Position numbers and translations under genes: made by a program
Source: Cercospora beticola
Taxonomy: Eukaryota; Ascomycota; Dothideomycetes; Mycosphaerellales; Mycosphaerellaceae
Assembly (NCBI RefSeq): GCF_033473495.1
Contig: NC_088940.1
Span: forward strand, 124,001-188,000
Direction: 5' to 3'
DNA: 64,000 bases
Notes under the pieces: model-generated
Databases searched by the model: none
What the model saw: only the letters and a program-made list of their open reading frames with translations
Told to the model about the DNA's origin: nothing
Shown here: positions 11,978 through 22,250 of the stretch, piece after piece
How the letters are laid out: every line of letters starts with the position of its first letter
Position numbering within the stretch: position 1 is the stretch's first letter

Positions 11978-13076
11978 CTACCCCTAGCACCTCCGAATCA
12001 ATTCAATATGCGGAGAAACAACAGAAATATACTGAAGTTGAGCACAGCTTGCTTTCGAGATTCGCTCACTTCTTCAAAATATTCTGCAGACTGAGCGTGT
12101 CTCCTTTGTCTCTCAAATAATGTCTGGTGATCGATGCAAAGCTTCTGTACTGGCAGCGCCTCCGGAAGGATGAGATCCCTGGAGAAACATGCAATTTCGC
12201 ATTGCTTCTCAATTCACGGACATTGCCCTTCGCTCCGCACATCCAGCTCTAGTAGCTCTCAACCGAGCGAAATCACAGAAGAACGCGAAATTGACACAAA
12301 AACGAAGCACAAAATATTCGACCAAGTGACTGCTTTTTTTCGACTCTGAATCTCGCTCCAGTGCTTCATCCGCATTTTCTCTACCAGCGGCGCCTCTGAC
12401 TGGTAGAGATTTCCGGAGAAATACGCGATTGCACAGTACTTCTCGAACATCGTGCACCTTCTCATTCTCAGCATATCGAGGCCTAGCACCTCTGACCTGG
12501 CACAAAGCGCAGAGGAATGCGCGATTCGCATTGCGGCAACCTCGTCACCCTTGGCAGCTCTTTCCCTATCTTCTCAGGGCCAGCAGAAACCGCAGAGAGG
12601 GTGCTATTCAACACGGTACGGGCACTGCGAAAGTTGTTGTCAGTCTCAACTTACCAATGTGCTGTATGAAGGTTATTGTGCTCTGGTAGTCTGTGGTGCG
12701 GTTTATGTCGCGCACTGTTTGCGAATGGTAATGAAGTGGTAGAAAGCGACGAAGTGGAGAAGGGAAAGAGCTCCGAGTGCGATTATTTTCGTTTTGTGTT
12801 GTGTTTGCTGCCGGCTTATGCGCGCGCCGAAGCTAGTTCTGCTTCACTTCAGATCTCACCAGCACTTCAGCTGTCTTGGCAACGGCGCGGTAGGCAACCA
12901 CGCAAGAACTTCGAATTGATGGGAAGTAGACCGCCACAAATGCTCTCTCCAAAGAATAAAAGCCCATGAGCATTGCTCGCATTCCAGGGTATCATAGCAA
13001 TGCCGATATCTGCGCCCCCTCCCATATTCGTCAAAAGTCGATTGACTCATTGTGCAACATACATCTGTTCCTTTGA

Positions 13077-15206
13077 TCACGCCGAAGGGGCCCTGACCGC
13101 ATGCCAAGTTCCATTCTCGTCTTGAATACCAATCTCATATCCCAGCAAGACCTCCGTCCCGCTTCCCTCCCAACCTCTGTTCCCAGCTGCTGAAAGCATG
13201 AATCGACAGCTGGGATCGATATGTATGGCGCTGATGACTCCGCCCCTGTGTCCAGGAACAATGGTGAAGGGCACCCTGGAGTGCTTCGTAGATTCCGGCT
13301 GTTGCAGATCGTAAATACGCAAGATGTCTTGACTTGCGCAGACGAGGTGCTTTTTGTTTGGCATTGCGCGGACGGCGTAGACAGGACCACTGCCTTGTTG
13401 GAAGCGGAAGGTACGATTAGGTTTGCTGCGCTTAGCACCAAGGTGATGTATCGAGTACTCGTCCACTGTACAATTTCTGCGACCTGCGTAGAAGAAATTG
13501 CCATCTGGCGACCAGCACGCTCCAGTGCACCAAGGAGGTGTAGCTGGATCTGTAGGTATCGTAGCAATTGGCGAGGCCATCCTTCGATCCCAGATCCGAA
13601 GCGTGCCGTCGAAGGATGCGTCAAGGAAAATGCTCTCGGACTGTGGCGGGAGGTCCGATTTGCTGTCACTCTCATCATTTGTGGGTGGTGCAGTCAGTGG
13701 CTCATCCGAGTGCGGCAAGCCATTCGTGACGAGAGCACCCAGTCGTTCGCCTTCCGTCTGCTGTGATTCTCCTGCCGAAGTCCCATCAGCCGGAGCAGTC
13801 GTTGCTCCGTCGGCGGGCTCGTTGTTCCTTTCAGGTGCTTGGTCTGCTTGACCTCCTGCGTCTGTCGTCTGCGCTTGGTCTCCATTCTCGGTGCCTTGCA
13901 TTTGAGTATCGCCTGTCCCATTCGCATCCTGGTCAGTCTGCATCTCACTCTCAAGCGCTCTGGTCAAATCGTCATCATCGTCGCCAAACGCATTAGCACC
14001 GCCTCCGCCTCCGCCTCCCGTGTCATCGCCAAACAGAGAGCCGTGGTCGCCATCCCCGAAGAGACTTCCATCTGGAGAGCCAGCAGCATCGTCGTCTCCA
14101 GTTAGCCCGGAAGGCCGTCGACTCGGTCCACCTGAGATTCCATTGAGCGTCGGCCGGTCCGCATTGTTGCTAGAGAAAGTACCAAGCTCCATATCTGGCA
14201 GCGATTCAGAGACTTCTGGTACGGACAGACTACTAAAAGGCCGTAGTTCAATAGCGCTGATCTGACTGCTCGCTCCTTTGAATGACCTGATGACTTTGCC
14301 GCTGTTCAAATCCCATTCGTGGATATTCTTGTCCCAACTTCCTGAGAGCACCCGGCTCTCATTATCGCTGAATGTCAAAACAGAGACGGCACTGGTATGC
14401 TCCTTCAGCGTCGTAATGATATTTCCTGTCAAATGTCGCGTGGTCTGTAGATTGATCCCGCCTGATTCCAGACCTGACAGAAGCCACACAGCTTGCTTCT
14501 CCACAGCTAGCGAGTAGACAGGACTGGTCCATTTGCCCTCGTCGGCATTTCCATTTCGAGGTGGTGTTTGCAAGGAGCGCTCCTCGTTCTCCCAGTACGT
14601 CACCATTGATCCTGCCTTCATGACGCTGTCGACGAAGGGATGTTTCTGAGCTACCGTGAGCGGTACTTTGCCATTGGCGGTATCCACCCAGTCGTATTTT
14701 CGTATGTAGCCATCCGTTCCACCCGTAAAGACATATTTCATGTTTGGTGTCGCGCAGACAGCATTGATAGAAGTGCCGTGCGGCGCAGCCATGGTTGGCA
14801 CAATGTCGTAGGCTTGCGCAGTCAGAGCCTCTGGGCGGATTGAAGGCACATGTGCGCTCGATGTGTGTGGTTTCGGAGATCTGCCCCCAGAGCCTCGTGG
14901 TGAAGGCGATTTGACCACGACTTCAGGATTGTGCTGCGAGTCGCCATCTGCAGATCGTTGACCATTTGTTTTTGTCCCTGAGGGCGAGTCATTCTCGTTC
15001 TGCTCATCGTCGTCCTCTCCATCGTTATCGTCATCGTTGTCTTCGTCGTCGTCCCCACCGTCATCCTCATCGTCGTCGCCGCCTTGGTCCATATCTTGAT
15101 CCTGGTCCTGGTCGGCATCATTCACGTCTTCCATCTCTTCGTCTTCATTCTCATCCTCGTCCTGCGATCCAGTGTTCGGGTCATTGTCATCGTCGAAGGA
15201 GGCCAT
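13077..15206 (-). CDS. SPT8: SAGA complex subunit Spt8 (WD40 protein)
   Basis: A single 709-aa frame. Residues 1-75 are almost entirely Asp/Glu/Asn/Gln, followed by a Ser/Pro linker. The conserved region opens with ALTAQAYDIVPTMAAPHGTS at 128-146 and runs directly into the first WD40 repeat (NAVCATPNMKYVFTGGTDGY), a signature of Spt8. Further WD repeats follow (VLTFSDNESRVLSGSWDKNI, FLDASFDGTLRIWDRR, LVCASQDILRIYDLQ). A long Gly/Asp/Ser-rich insertion near residues 340-520 separates two halves of the propeller. Spt8 is a nuclear subunit of the SAGA coactivator that contacts TATA-binding protein and modulates its delivery to promoters. Fungal orthologues share the acidic N-terminus and the loop insertion. 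Confidence 0.93.
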   Translation of the reverse strand: MASFDDDNDPNTGSQDEDENEDEEMEDVNDADQDQDQDMDQGGDDDEDDGGDDDEDNDDDNDGEDDDEQNENDSPSGTKTNGQRSADGDSQHNPEVVVKSPSPRGSGGRSPKPHTSSAHVPSIRPEALTAQAYDIVPTMAAPHGTSINAVCATPNMKYVFTGGTDGYIRKYDWVDTANGKVPLTVAQKHPFVDSVMKAGSMVTYWENEERSLQTPPRNGNADEGKWTSPVYSLAVEKQAVWLLSGLESGGINLQTTRHLTGNIITTLKEHTSAVSVLTFSDNESRVLSGSWDKNIHEWDLNSGKVIRSFKGASSQISAIELRPFSSLSVPEVSESLPDMELGTFSSNNADRPTLNGISGGPSRRPSGLTGDDDAAGSPDGSLFGDGDHGSLFGDDTGGGGGGGANAFGDDDDDLTRALESEMQTDQDANGTGDTQMQGTENGDQAQTTDAGGQADQAPERNNEPADGATTAPADGTSAGESQQTEGERLGALVTNGLPHSDEPLTAPPTNDESDSKSDLPPQSESIFLDASFDGTLRIWDRRMASPIATIPTDPATPPWCTGACWSPDGNFFYAGRRNCTVDEYSIHHLGAKRSKPNRTFRFQQGSGPVYAVRAMPNKKHLVCASQDILRIYDLQQPESTKHSRVPFTIVPGHRGGVISAIHIDPSCRFMLSAAGNRGWEGSGTEVLLGYEIGIQDENGTWHAVRAPSA

Positions 15207-15781
15207 TGTGTGCCGATGCGATCGCGAAACTGCGCGCTGGTTTGTGGTAAGAGAGCCTGTCTATGATCGAAGATCGGTGGGTTAGTCAAAGATCCACCAT
15301 GTCATGTGCCTCTCGACCAGCGAGAAAGTTTCTTGTGGCATGGAACACTATAAGCTGCAGTGTGAATGTGCAAGTGCAGGTCGAAGCTGTCGCATGACTT
15401 GAGCTCCCCACAACTCGAACAAGGTTCAATGCGTGTGCAGATCCGCAGAGCCGCATTGCTTAGCCTTGTGCTATTTGCAGAACAATTTGATGGTGGTCCA
15501 TGAAATAATTGGTGAAGTGGTGACAATGTTGATGTATGACGAATGATGTGGGAGAGAAAGTCTTCGCTGGCGCTGAGAAGAACATCCAAGGGTGCTGAGA
15601 GTTGAAGTGAGAGAATCTTGAGAACTGCAAGTGATGCCAGGGAACTGAAGCGTCAATGAAAACACTCGAATCGAGTGTTGAGTGGAATAAATTCAAACTG
15701 CGGAGGAACCGCGACTTGAGGCAATTAACAATTCATAAAAATCATTACTGTTGTTACATGGCTTTCATGCTTTCATGACAC

Positions 15782-16903
15782 TCAGTTCTTAAGCACATAT
15801 CTGTATCGTGGCTTTCCGGCCTCAAAGTCCACGATGGTCTTGTTTGCGTCCTTCATATCCCTCTCCTCAATCCAAGGCTGCACCTTCTGACTAGCAGCCA
15901 ACTCAAACATCTCTCGAATCTCTGCCGGCGAGCCAATCAACGAACCCACAATCTTGCACTTCTTCATGATCAATGCAAAAGCAAGGAAAGGTGGAAGCAC
16001 ATCATCTGGAGCTCCCACCTGGACGAAAGTACCGCCGACATCGAGGAGATCCAAGTATCCGCCGAGTGGCATCTTGGGCGAGCTGACTGTGCAGATGATG
16101 ACATCCAACGAGTTCTTGTGCTTCTCGTTCCAGCCTTCTTCACCAGTAGCGATGAGATCGTCTGCGCCCATCTTGAGCGCATCCTCCTTCTTGCTGTCGT
16201 TGCGGGAGATAGCGACAACCTTGTCTGCGCCCAATGCCTTGGAGAACATGAGAGCCATGTGTCCGAGTCCGCCGATACCAATAACACCGACGCGCTTGCC
16301 AGGCCCGACACCGTTCTGCTTCAGTGGAGCGTAGACAGTGACACCACCGCACAGCATAGGCGCTGCTTGTTCCGAGGGGATAGCCTCTGGGATGTTGAAA
16401 ACGAAATGTCCAGATCCTCGCCAGTATTTTGCGTATCCTCCCTGTGCTTTTGCGCCTGATGGCCATTTGCTTCCGTAGGTCATGACGAATCCGTTCTTAC
16501 AGTACTGCTCTTCATCGTTCTCGCATTGGTAGCAGTCACCCTTGAGGCAAGAGCCAGCTTGGGCACCAACACCAACACGATCGCCGACCTTGATGCCAGT
16601 CTTCACGTCTTTGCCGACACGGATTGCCTTTCCAACGATTTCGTGTCCCACGACGACTGGGTAATCGGTAGGTCCCCAGCCAGATCGAAGCATGTGAATG
16701 TCGGATCCGCAGACACCGCAGTGAGAGATCTGTTGGGCATAGTCAGTACGACGAGATTCGCGAGATTACGTTGATATGCTCACCTCAATGTCAACATCTG
16801 TCTCTTCGAACTCCTTAGGCTGGTAGCCTTGCCACACCATGTTGCCCTCAGCACTGTGCTTGTCCAAGCCACACCATCCTTCGAATGCACTGTCGGAAGC
16901 CAT
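15782..16903 (-). CDS. NADP-dependent zinc alcohol dehydrogenase (ADH6/cinnamyl type)
   Basis: Two exons, 16903-16784 and 16729-15782, with a 54-nt intron (GTGAGC to CAACAG), give 355 aa in phase 0. The splice places the first 40 residues directly before ISHCGVCGSDIH, the catalytic zinc site (Cys44), with GHE at 68-70. The structural zinc loop carries the cysteines of GSCLKGDCYQCENDEEQYC. The Rossmann motif is GIGGLGHMA, and the following strand reads ISRND, where Ser/Arg favours NADP(H), as in yeast Adh6/Adh7. Such enzymes reduce a broad range of aldehydes, including aromatic ones, in the cytosol. Length and domain order match the family with no missing key residues. The C-terminus YRYVLKN is typical. 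Confidence 0.92.
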
Positions 16904-17838
16904 TGTTGTAATGTGTCGTAAGTTCTGTTGCAAGTTGTAGTTACTTGTATTCCTGAATTGAGTGTTCGAAGACTTGAGAAATGTCTACCATGCTAACAGC
17001 AGCAGAGCATTTATATATTCCCTCAACGTCCGTCATATCGAACTTCCGATTTTGACCCATGGTTTCGAAAATTCTTTGACGGCAGGGTCGGTGGCACTGC
17101 AGGAAACGTGTGATAACCAGCGAGAGAATCGTGAACAGACCGCCACGATTGTTAAGCAACTGAGCTCATAGCAGACGCAATGATCTTGTGGGACCCATTG
17201 CGAAGTGGGTCTTGGTTGATTTTCTGCGAAGTTCGCTCGGCACTCTCTCGGTGGTCGTCATCAGATGCGTGATCATCCTTGCAGTCGCGTTGCACCCCTG
17301 TCAACGGCAGTGTGTGGTACCAACCGGCCGACCAAGCTACGGAGTTAGAGAAGCGCGAAGATGGTCTGGAATTTGAGCGACTGATGGTCGAAGAGAGGTA
17401 TCGTGGCGTGCGACGCAGATAGTCGATGTATAAGCCAGTATCGCACCCGAAGAGGCAGCTGGTGGGATCTTTCGTGCAGCGAACATCTTGTCTCGGCAAG
17501 GCTTAACCGCTGAATCAGCGCTCGATTACCAAAACATGCACGATCAGCGCATGGTGAGGTGCTGCTGTCTGTACATACGTGACTGGTCGACGGTAGTGTG
17601 TCAAGCCAGCCAAATGTTCAAAATTGTACAGTCGCAATACATCTTGGGTTGTTGTGGCTTTTTGTGGCAAACTACGCTTCTCGTTGCAATGGCTATGCAT
17701 CCCCCCTCCCTCCTCTTTCCGAAACTTGCATCGTCCGCATTGTTCCAGAAGACAGTTAGCTTCCTATCGCTTTACTCTGTTGGACAGACAGCCTCAAGAA
17801 CCAATTCCACGCCTTCAAACGATCCGAATTGCAAGAAG
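16904..17838. other. Intergenic region
   Basis: About 0.9 kb upstream of the alcohol dehydrogenase. Only short overlapping frames are present. The first copy of a diverged direct repeat lies at its right-hand side. Confidence 0.55.
17459..17550. repeat. Diverged direct repeat, copy 1
   Basis: About 90 bp similar to 18476-18565 in the same orientation. The best-conserved core is CGATTACCAAAACATGCACG at 17523-17542, with 25 of 28 positions shared with copy 2 through 17550; matching upstream elements are a CAGCGAACATC-like tract and TTAA before the core. Confidence 0.65.
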
Positions 17839-18471
17839 TCAAGGCGGGAGCGTATAAAACACGGATGGCAGCGTCGAGTTGTTAGCTACGCAGGAAATGA
17901 TTCCCGGCCCGACATTTCCTGGCAAAGTGCATTGCAACGGCACGAATTCCGTTTCGATGCGCTGCTTGTTGTAAGGTCGAACAATCGAGGGCGACATCGG
18001 ATTGATGGTGAAGGGTACATCGAAATCCCTCCCAGTAACAACGTTGCCTGCGACCAACCTGAACTGGGTTGGGCTCGGGAAAAAGATGAAGTTACCTCCG
18101 GGTTCACTCCCATCGTCCACGTCGGCGTTCAAGGCTACGAATTCGCCCGCATGGTCCCAGCCGATTGCCCGGATGAAGAAGGTCGCACAGGTAGGCGTTG
18201 GTACATTGGAGGTTGTGGTTGTTGTCGAGGTCGAGGTGGTAGTGCTTCTAGTTGTAGACTTGCTAGTTGTCATGGGTGGATATCGCGGCGCCGGACAATA
18301 CACCCCATCTCCCTTGCCAGACCAGATGGCAAGCAATAATGAGCGATGGAAAGCTCGCAGTCCTGTCTTCCACGCCAAACTGGTTGAGGATCGCATACCT
18401 GTTGGGATAGGCTTGGAAGGCCCGCTCTGGTATTTTTGTTGATCGCTCTCATGAGATGTATCTCTTAGCAC
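17839..18471 (-). CDS. Hypothetical Thr-rich, possibly secreted protein
   Basis: A 210-aa open frame lying exactly between two diverged direct repeats. Residues 68-92 form a Ser/Thr run that looks like an O-glycosylated linker. The following 120 residues begin PTPTCATFFIRAIGWDHAGE and include several Asn-Pro and Gly-rich turns and four Cys, in the manner of small fungal secreted or wall-associated domains. I do not recognise the family. The N-terminal 65 residues have no convincing signal peptide, and the true start may lie at an internal Met (residue 26) or in an upstream exon. With the repeats on both sides this could be part of a duplicated or inserted segment. Confidence 0.45.
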   Translation of the reverse strand: MLRDTSHESDQQKYQSGPSKPIPTGMRSSTSLAWKTGLRAFHRSLLLAIWSGKGDGVYCPAPRYPPMTTSKSTTRSTTTSTSTTTTTSNVPTPTCATFFIRAIGWDHAGEFVALNADVDDGSEPGGNFIFFPSPTQFRLVAGNVVTGRDFDVPFTINPMSPSIVRPYNKQRIETEFVPLQCTLPGNVGPGIISCVANNSTLPSVFYTLPP

Positions 18472-18475
18472 TGGG

Positions 18476-18565
18476 TCCGGGAGGTTCTCTCATGTAGCGA
18501 GCATGTATCGTTAAGACTCAACTGCTGGACCAGCAAGCGATTACCAAATCATGCACGATCAGTGT
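18476..18565. repeat. Diverged direct repeat, copy 2
   Basis: Partner of 17459-17550. The core is CGATTACCAAATCATGCACG at 18538-18557. The two copies bracket the Thr-rich open frame at a distance of about 1 kb. Confidence 0.65.
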
Positions 18566-18678
18566 ATTGTGTGTCGCACCACAAGCATAGGAAAGTCTTG
18601 TGTGCTCGCCTTACGAGCTCTCGGTCATGTCAAAACCAGATCGCAGCTCGATCCAGAAGGCTGCATCTCCCAAGGTTG

Positions 18679-19683
18679 TCATCTAGCCAGCAGACATATT
18701 TTCTCCTTGACGCGATGCTCCAGAGGCTCAGTATTGGTATACCAGCCATCGCTGATGAGATGCTCTTCGACCTTTTTCCATCGATCAAGCTTCTCCGGGT
18801 GCTTTAGATCAAGGTCTCCGAGTCTCGCATCGATTGTCGATCCAGAGCGCTTCACGAACAACGTGCAATCTCTCAAAGTCATGGCTCTGCACAACAGCAA
18901 GACAGACTCGACACTTGAAGTCTTCAACACCCCATCTCGATCAAACTCGAGTTGGCATGCGCGCAGCCGTTGTAGCAGTGGCTGAGCTCCAAGCAGAAGA
19001 TAGTCACGAATGCGGTCGTCTGTGGTAATTGCATGAACAGCAGCTTTGCGATGAGCCGAGTGATCACTGATCAGGTCTAAAGGACAACTTTGCTGCGCGT
19101 CTGTCGCTGTTCGGATGGATTTCGATGCTCTGTGAGCTCGCACGGCGCAAGTGCGACATCTCTTGGCTCCTCTCGGGGCATTCGGCGACTGTGCGAGCCA
19201 TTTTGGTTTGAGCTGAAGTAGGACTTCCCCCGCTTCCGGCGTCATGTCTGTCACCAGCATTCCAGAGATGGCTTTGCTGGGCAACAAGTCGTCTAGGCGA
19301 TGGTTGGGCCTGTCGAGCTTTGCCAACATGATGTTGAGCGCAGCTGTCGTGCCAGCGTCCAGAGAGATGAGTTCATGTTGGATAAGGTTCTCGGCTGGGA
19401 ATAATGTTGCGAAATTCGTACCCAGCGCTTGTAGTTGTTCTTCAGCTGGTTGCACATGCGATAAGTTCTTGCCCACTCGCAGCAGCTTCTTCTGCAGTGT
19501 CTTGGGCAATTTTCCAGACTCATCAGGCACAATCCTGAAGACGAAATTTGCCCCGCCTTCGTTCAGGTACACCAAGCTGCATTTCGAGACGCTTGAACTG
19601 TTGACGTGAGCCGCGGCGGCAGTCGAGTATAGGCTTGGCGTGTCACGTTGCACGCATTCCGCGAACCAGACCGGGATGCTCAT
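18679..19683 (-). CDS. IPK1: Inositol-pentakisphosphate 2-kinase
   Basis: A single 334-aa frame. It phosphorylates inositol 1,3,4,5,6-pentakisphosphate at position 2 to make phytate (InsP6), in yeast a nuclear factor for mRNA export. Family motifs are in order: the N-lobe nucleotide loop YLNEGGANFVFRI (39-51), KKLLRVGK (64-71), the substrate block LLQLKPKWLAQSPNAP, and the Cys motif RCRTCAVRAH near 177-187 that forms part of the fungal and plant zinc site. The late block MTLRDCTLFVK matches the conserved Asp-containing C-lobe region. Length is typical of filamentous fungi. The gene is divergent from the ECM15-like gene, with 551 bp between start codons. Confidence 0.88.
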   Translation of the reverse strand: MSIPVWFAECVQRDTPSLYSTAAAAHVNSSSVSKCSLVYLNEGGANFVFRIVPDESGKLPKTLQKKLLRVGKNLSHVQPAEEQLQALGTNFATLFPAENLIQHELISLDAGTTAALNIMLAKLDRPNHRLDDLLPSKAISGMLVTDMTPEAGEVLLQLKPKWLAQSPNAPRGAKRCRTCAVRAHRASKSIRTATDAQQSCPLDLISDHSAHRKAAVHAITTDDRIRDYLLLGAQPLLQRLRACQLEFDRDGVLKTSSVESVLLLCRAMTLRDCTLFVKRSGSTIDARLGDLDLKHPEKLDRWKKVEEHLISDGWYTNTEPLEHRVKEKICLLAR

Positions 19684-20234
19684 CGTGCATGAGCGGGGAC
19701 GTCGAGGACATTTGCAGCTCCATGAAGTCGGGAAAGTGGTCTGAACGTCTTGTATGTACTTCTCAAGTAAGAAGGATGAAAGTTTGGCGGTTCGCTACAC
19801 ATGAGAAAAAAGCCACCGCAGACAAAGGCTGCCTGTCATCGAGTCACAATTGGCCCTCGGCGGCTGAGCCGTGCAAAATTGGACCGCAAGTTGGAGAGAG
19901 CTCGGTCGTTTGCGGCTGCCGTCTCTGTGCTGCCTTCTTGAGCCATCATTCACCTGCATTTGCCTTAAACGCATGTCCTGGTCCACAAATGACGGCATGC
20001 ATCGTGATGCCGAAAAGGGAGCATGTGACGGAGGGCTGGTCTAGGATGTTGCATGTCGTGTCTGGACGATGATGATGAGGAGTTGCACGGCAAGCGACGC
20101 GCGAAAACTAGCAGGAGCTGCCACGGCCAAACTCTGTTTTGCCGACCGCGGTAAGGAATACACCACACGATTAGTCTACCCCATGTGACTAAGGTATGGA
20201 CACTTCGCCGCAACTAGCCTACCTCATTGCAAAG
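19684..20234. promoter_or_regulatory. Shared divergent intergenic region IPK1 / ECM15-like
   Basis: 551 bp separate two start codons on opposite strands, so promoters and 5'UTRs of both genes must lie here. I see no recognisable operator or upstream ORF that stands out. The placement is inferred from gene orientation only. Confidence 0.45.
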
Positions 20235-20743
20235 ATGGCTCAGGAACAACCAGAGAAGCTGCCCACGCCGGCAGCATGTACCGCAGGTGCGTTATAGAAC
20301 GAACTTCGTGGATGAGCGGCCAGCAAAACTGATGGACTTTTCTTGGGAAGACTTCTGTCTCATTCCGCTCGGCACACCAACCGCTTCGGTCTCGAAAGAG
20401 GTCGCTGAAGTGCAACGCTTCCTCAAAAAGACTGGCATCAAATACTCCATGCACAGCGCAGGAACAACCCTCGGTAAGCAATGACATTTTCGCAGCTCTT
20501 CTGAAGCATGTGCTCAGACTCCGTGTAGAAGGAACATGGGACGAGTGCATGAAGGTTATCGGCCAATGCCATACAATGCTGCATGCGAGAGGCGTTCTGC
20601 GGATTCAAAGTGATATTCGTGTCGGCAGCAGGACCGATAAAAAGCAGAGCTTCGAAGACAAGATAAATGCAGTAGAGAAGTTGCTGGCAGCTGACGAGGC
20701 TGAAGATGACGCGGACGTTGGGGAAATCACCTACTCCAAGTAG
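20235..20743 (+). CDS. ECM15: ECM15/UPF0045 (MTH1187-type) small protein
   Basis: Three exons, 20235-20286, 20351-20473 and 20529-20743, with introns of 64 and 55 nt (GTGCGT..GAAG and GTAAGC..GTAG), give 129 aa. Splicing creates the uninterrupted family core CTADFCLIPLGTPTASVSKE, then YSMHSAGTTLEGTWDECMKV and RIQSDIRVGSRTDKKQ. These are the signature blocks of the UPF0045/MTH1187 family, with yeast YBL001C (Ecm15) as the fungal member. The fold is a ferredoxin-like tetramer; related proteins bind thiamine or similar ligands, and Ecm15 is linked to the cell wall only by mutant phenotype. The ATG at 20235 opens MAQEQPEKLPTPAAC, and no better start is seen. The C-terminal tail is acidic. Confidence 0.88.
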
Positions 20744-20924
20744 GTAAAAAGAAACAGAGACAAGTAGCGAAGGCATTTATGGTCATATTGCATTTGTGAA
20801 ACCTCTTCTACATAGACACGTAAACGCCATGTACTGCAATTCTAGCGTTTCCCATCGAATCCGTGAGTTCCGCGCCAAAGTAGGAATATCAATCGGGAAC
20901 AGGTTGCGTGGTTTTAGAAATCCT

Positions 20925-22250
20925 TCACTTTTCCTCCTTCTCGATCTCCTCGTAAGCTGGGGCCTCTTCGTACACAGGAAGTGGCTCGGATTGCTCGAGA
21001 ACGACGTAGGACTTCTTCTCCATGTCATCCTCCTCCTCAACAATCTCTTCCTCATCGTCGAGGCTCACAGACTGGTAGCCGCGGCGGCCGCCCCGGTAGA
21101 AGTGAATCCAAAGGAAGCTGATCAAACGGCCAATGAACAGACCCACAAGACTCACAATCATGCCAACCGCGAGACCTGCCATGGTCGGAACGAGCACAGC
21201 GACGACACCACGAGCGAAAGAGTGCATGAAGTGGTGCTTGTGGTGGTGGTGATGACCATGTGGTCTCATGTGGTGTGGACGTCCGTGGTGTCCTTCACCA
21301 TCCTGGCCAATGCGGAGGAAGTGAGGCCTGATATGGGCGAAGCCTTTACCCTTTCGTCCATGGCATCCAAGCTTCTTGAAGGCACCCTTGCGCATAGACT
21401 TGAGCTGGTCCTCGAGCATGATCCTCATCTTGCAAAGAGTAGCTGGCAAGTGCCGGCACTCCTTTTGCTCACCAGCGTGATCCGCCGGTCCATGTGGGTG
21501 TGGGTGTGGCAGGATGGACATGAACTCATCCTCCATCTCCTTCATATCCTTGCTCATTTCCTTCTCCATATCCTGAGCCCATTTTGGTGGAGCAAAGAAG
21601 TCTGGGAATTCTGGGTGCGTTGGGCGCTGACCTTCACTAGTAACGTGAGCAAGGAAGAGTTCGCCATTGACGGTCGTCAAGAGCTTGATGTTGACCTCGT
21701 CCAGCGTGACTGGTTGTCGCTCAAGCTCGAAGATGCTGTGCTTGACAGTGACGAGCTTGTGACCTTCCTCGCTCACGACCTCTTCTTCGTGGACCGAGAC
21801 TCCCGAACCAGTGACCTCGAGGGGTGTTGCCCGGGCCTTGCCGGACTCGATGTCTTCGATAGAGGCGGAAGAGGCCACTTGTTTGACATAAATGCGCTGC
21901 GCAAGTATGCTCTCGAGCCCCAGTGGGTAGATGGTCTCGCCATTGACCTGGAGTTTCTGGCCGTCCTCGGAGATGGTCAGATTGACGACAATGCTGTTCG
22001 CACCACCTTGGATGCGGAATTCCTGCTCGCCATCCTCCAACTCTTCAAGATCCTGGATCCGCTCCTGCTGTGGTTTCGAGAAAGCACATTCCGGGCATGG
22101 AAGTTGAAGAACCTGTTGCTTTGCGTTCAGAGCAACGGGCGTGAGATCGGCGGACGGGCCCTTGCTAAGCGAGGCGACGTTCGCGGGAATCAGGAAAGCA
22201 GTGGCGCCCAGGGCGCTGGCGGCCACGATGCCGACAGAGCGGCCGAACAT
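20925..22250 (-). CDS. Conserved fungal membrane protein with His-rich segment (DUF7728-like)
   Basis: A 441-aa single-exon frame. Residues 1-22 form a signal-peptide-like hydrophobic start (IVAASALGATAFL). A luminal domain of about 300 residues follows, with an early CPEC motif (52-55). The segment from 247 to 340 is rich in His (HPHPHGP, then HGHHHHHKHH). One strong membrane span lies at about 347-385. The short cytosolic tail is very acidic, with tyrosine-containing sequences such as PVYEEAPAYEEIEKEEK that could act as sorting signals. Topology suggests a type I protein of the secretory pathway; the His clusters could bind metal, which is an inference. I recall similar proteins in many ascomycetes without known function. 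The gene converges on the ECM15-like gene, 181 bp apart. Confidence 0.75.
   Translation of the reverse strand: MFGRSVGIVAASALGATAFLIPANVASLSKGPSADLTPVALNAKQQVLQLPCPECAFSKPQQERIQDLEELEDGEQEFRIQGGANSIVVNLTISEDGQKLQVNGETIYPLGLESILAQRIYVKQVASSASIEDIESGKARATPLEVTGSGVSVHEEEVVSEEGHKLVTVKHSIFELERQPVTLDEVNIKLLTTVNGELFLAHVTSEGQRPTHPEFPDFFAPPKWAQDMEKEMSKDMKEMEDEFMSILPHPHPHGPADHAGEQKECRHLPATLCKMRIMLEDQLKSMRKGAFKKLGCHGRKGKGFAHIRPHFLRIGQDGEGHHGRPHHMRPHGHHHHHKHHFMHSFARGVVAVLVPTMAGLAVGMIVSLVGLFIGRLISFLWIHFYRGGRRGYQSVSLDDEEEIVEEEDDMEKKSYVVLEQSEPLPVYEEAPAYEEIEKEEK

Larger units (their letters stand above)
8400..12620. repeat. Degenerate tandem array, period about 96 bp
   Basis: Roughly 30 diverged copies of a unit with three boxes read on the + strand: AGCRCCTCYGA, then about 20 nt later CCNGGAGAAAYACGC, then TGCTTCTC. 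Clean starts of the first box include 10849, 10947, 11041 and 11138, also 11298 and 11393, and 12389 and 12485; neighbours are 94-98 bp apart. Further copies are visible near 8681, 9250, 9429, 9770, 9866, 9963, 11986 and 12155. On the minus strand many units translate to variants of one peptide of about 32 residues (for example CAIAYFSGNLYQSEAPLVEK and CEIACFSRDLILPEALPVQK), but stops and frame changes interrupt it, because spacings are not all multiples of three. It is therefore either a noncoding minisatellite or a decayed repeat-protein gene. Confidence 0.75.
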
